Source: Methanobacteriota archaeon
GTDB lineage: Archaea; Thermoplasmatota; Poseidoniia; MGIII; CG-Epi1
Assembly (NCBI GenBank): GCA_014240055.1
Contig: JAAZXP010000057.1
Span: forward strand, 1-5,665
Direction: 5' to 3'
Length of the DNA stretch: 5,665 nucleotides
Shown: piece by piece, positions 5,447-5,665 of the stretch
How positions within the stretch are numbered: the first letter of the stretch is position 1
How the letters are laid out: each line of letters opens with the position of its first letter
Notes under the pieces: generated by a model
Told to the model about the DNA's origin: nothing
The model's input: only the letters and a program-made list of their open reading frames with translations
The model's database searches: none
Made by a program: the position numbers and the translations under genes

Positions 5447-5644
5447 TTTATCACTTTCAATTCTTATATCATAATCACCTGAATAAAGAACTGAGCCAAT
5501 ACCATCAAGTCCTGAACCTGAAATAGCAATAGTCCAAGTCCCACCTATTACAGGGAGAAGAAGAGGTCTTTCCTCTAGTTGGTTATTCCAAGTTACTATC
5601 TCATACCCATCTCCGTCTAAATCCAAAATTTGTGAATAAGGCAT
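5438..5644 (-). CDS. 68-aa frame, C-terminal end of an FG-GAP/beta-sandwich surface protein (fragment?)
   Basis: The product begins MPYSQI, then DLDGDGYEIVTWNN (8-21), which resembles the calcium-binding D-x-D-x-D-G core of FG-GAP/VCBS-type repeats. A beta-rich stretch follows (GGTWTIAISGSGLDG, then GDYDIRIES), like the end of an extracellular beta-sandwich domain. There is no signal peptide or membrane segment, so as a free protein it makes little sense; it looks like the last part of a longer secreted protein. However, the codon just before ATG 5644 is an in-frame TGA (5647-5645), so the frame cannot simply extend past the right edge. Options are a nonsense or frameshift pseudogene, a sequencing or assembly error, or a genuine short gene. 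The TAA stop overlaps uppP by 9 nt. No terminator-like repeat is obvious at this junction. Confidence 0.5.
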   Translation of the reverse strand: MPYSQILDLDGDGYEIVTWNNQLEERPLLLPVIGGTWTIAISGSGLDGIGSVLYSGDYDIRIESDKLE

Positions 5645-5665
5645 TCATGATTGCTGCATTGTTTT

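Noticed and set aside
1..5665. CRISPR array, insertion sequence, integrase or attachment site next to the tRNAs
   Set aside because: I saw no direct repeats with regular spacers, no transposase or integrase frame, and no repeated copy of a tRNA 3' end in the window.

Overview
The window looks like a compact, AT-rich archaeal chromosome segment. I infer an uncultured marine Thermoplasmatota-type archaeon (Poseidoniia/MG-II/III-like), but no marker gene here proves it. The support is: archaeal-style TATA boxes about 25 nt upstream of starts that lack Shine-Dalgarno sites (leaderless mRNAs), oligo-U terminators, encoded CCA ends on both tRNAs, membrane-anchored zinc ribbons, and a DUF2085 protein.

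Layout, left to right. Two tandem tRNAs (Asn-GTT and a CAT-anticodon tRNA that resembles tRNA-Ile2 more than Met) lie 3 nt apart behind one TATA box. A PfkB/ribokinase-family sugar kinase runs toward them on the minus strand, and its last codons are antisense to the 3' end of the second tRNA. Divergent from the kinase is a polysaccharide/lipid-oligosaccharide flippase on the plus strand. A previously uncalled 57-codon gene (2682-2855, one membrane segment plus a two-CxxC zinc ribbon) is translationally coupled to the flippase. Convergent with that pair is a minus-strand two-gene operon: a 401-residue protein (zinc ribbon, unknown helical region, membrane segment, carboxypeptidase-regulatory-like beta domain, more membrane segments) followed 3 nt later by a DUF2085 membrane protein. 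Divergent from this operon is a UppP/BacA-type polyprenyl-diphosphate phosphatase on the plus strand. At the right edge a 68-codon minus-strand reading frame resembles the C-terminal end of a secreted FG-GAP/beta-sandwich protein and may be a fragment.

The genes point loosely to envelope biology. The flippase would move a lipid-linked glycan across the membrane, and UppP would regenerate the monophosphate carrier afterwards. The DUF2085 operon and the small zinc-ribbon protein are also membrane-bound but have no assigned function. The PfkB kinase substrate is unknown.

The most striking structure is in the junctions. Both divergent gene pairs have starts about 50 bp apart, with a single near-palindromic TATA-like element at the exact midpoint, about 25 nt from each start. 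Each seems to be a shared promoter firing two leaderless transcripts. The three convergent junctions all overlap: a 22-nt gene/tRNA overlap, a 4-nt stop-codon overlap inside the loop of a perfect 9-bp inverted repeat, and a 9-nt overlap. There is no stretch above 300 bases without a gene.
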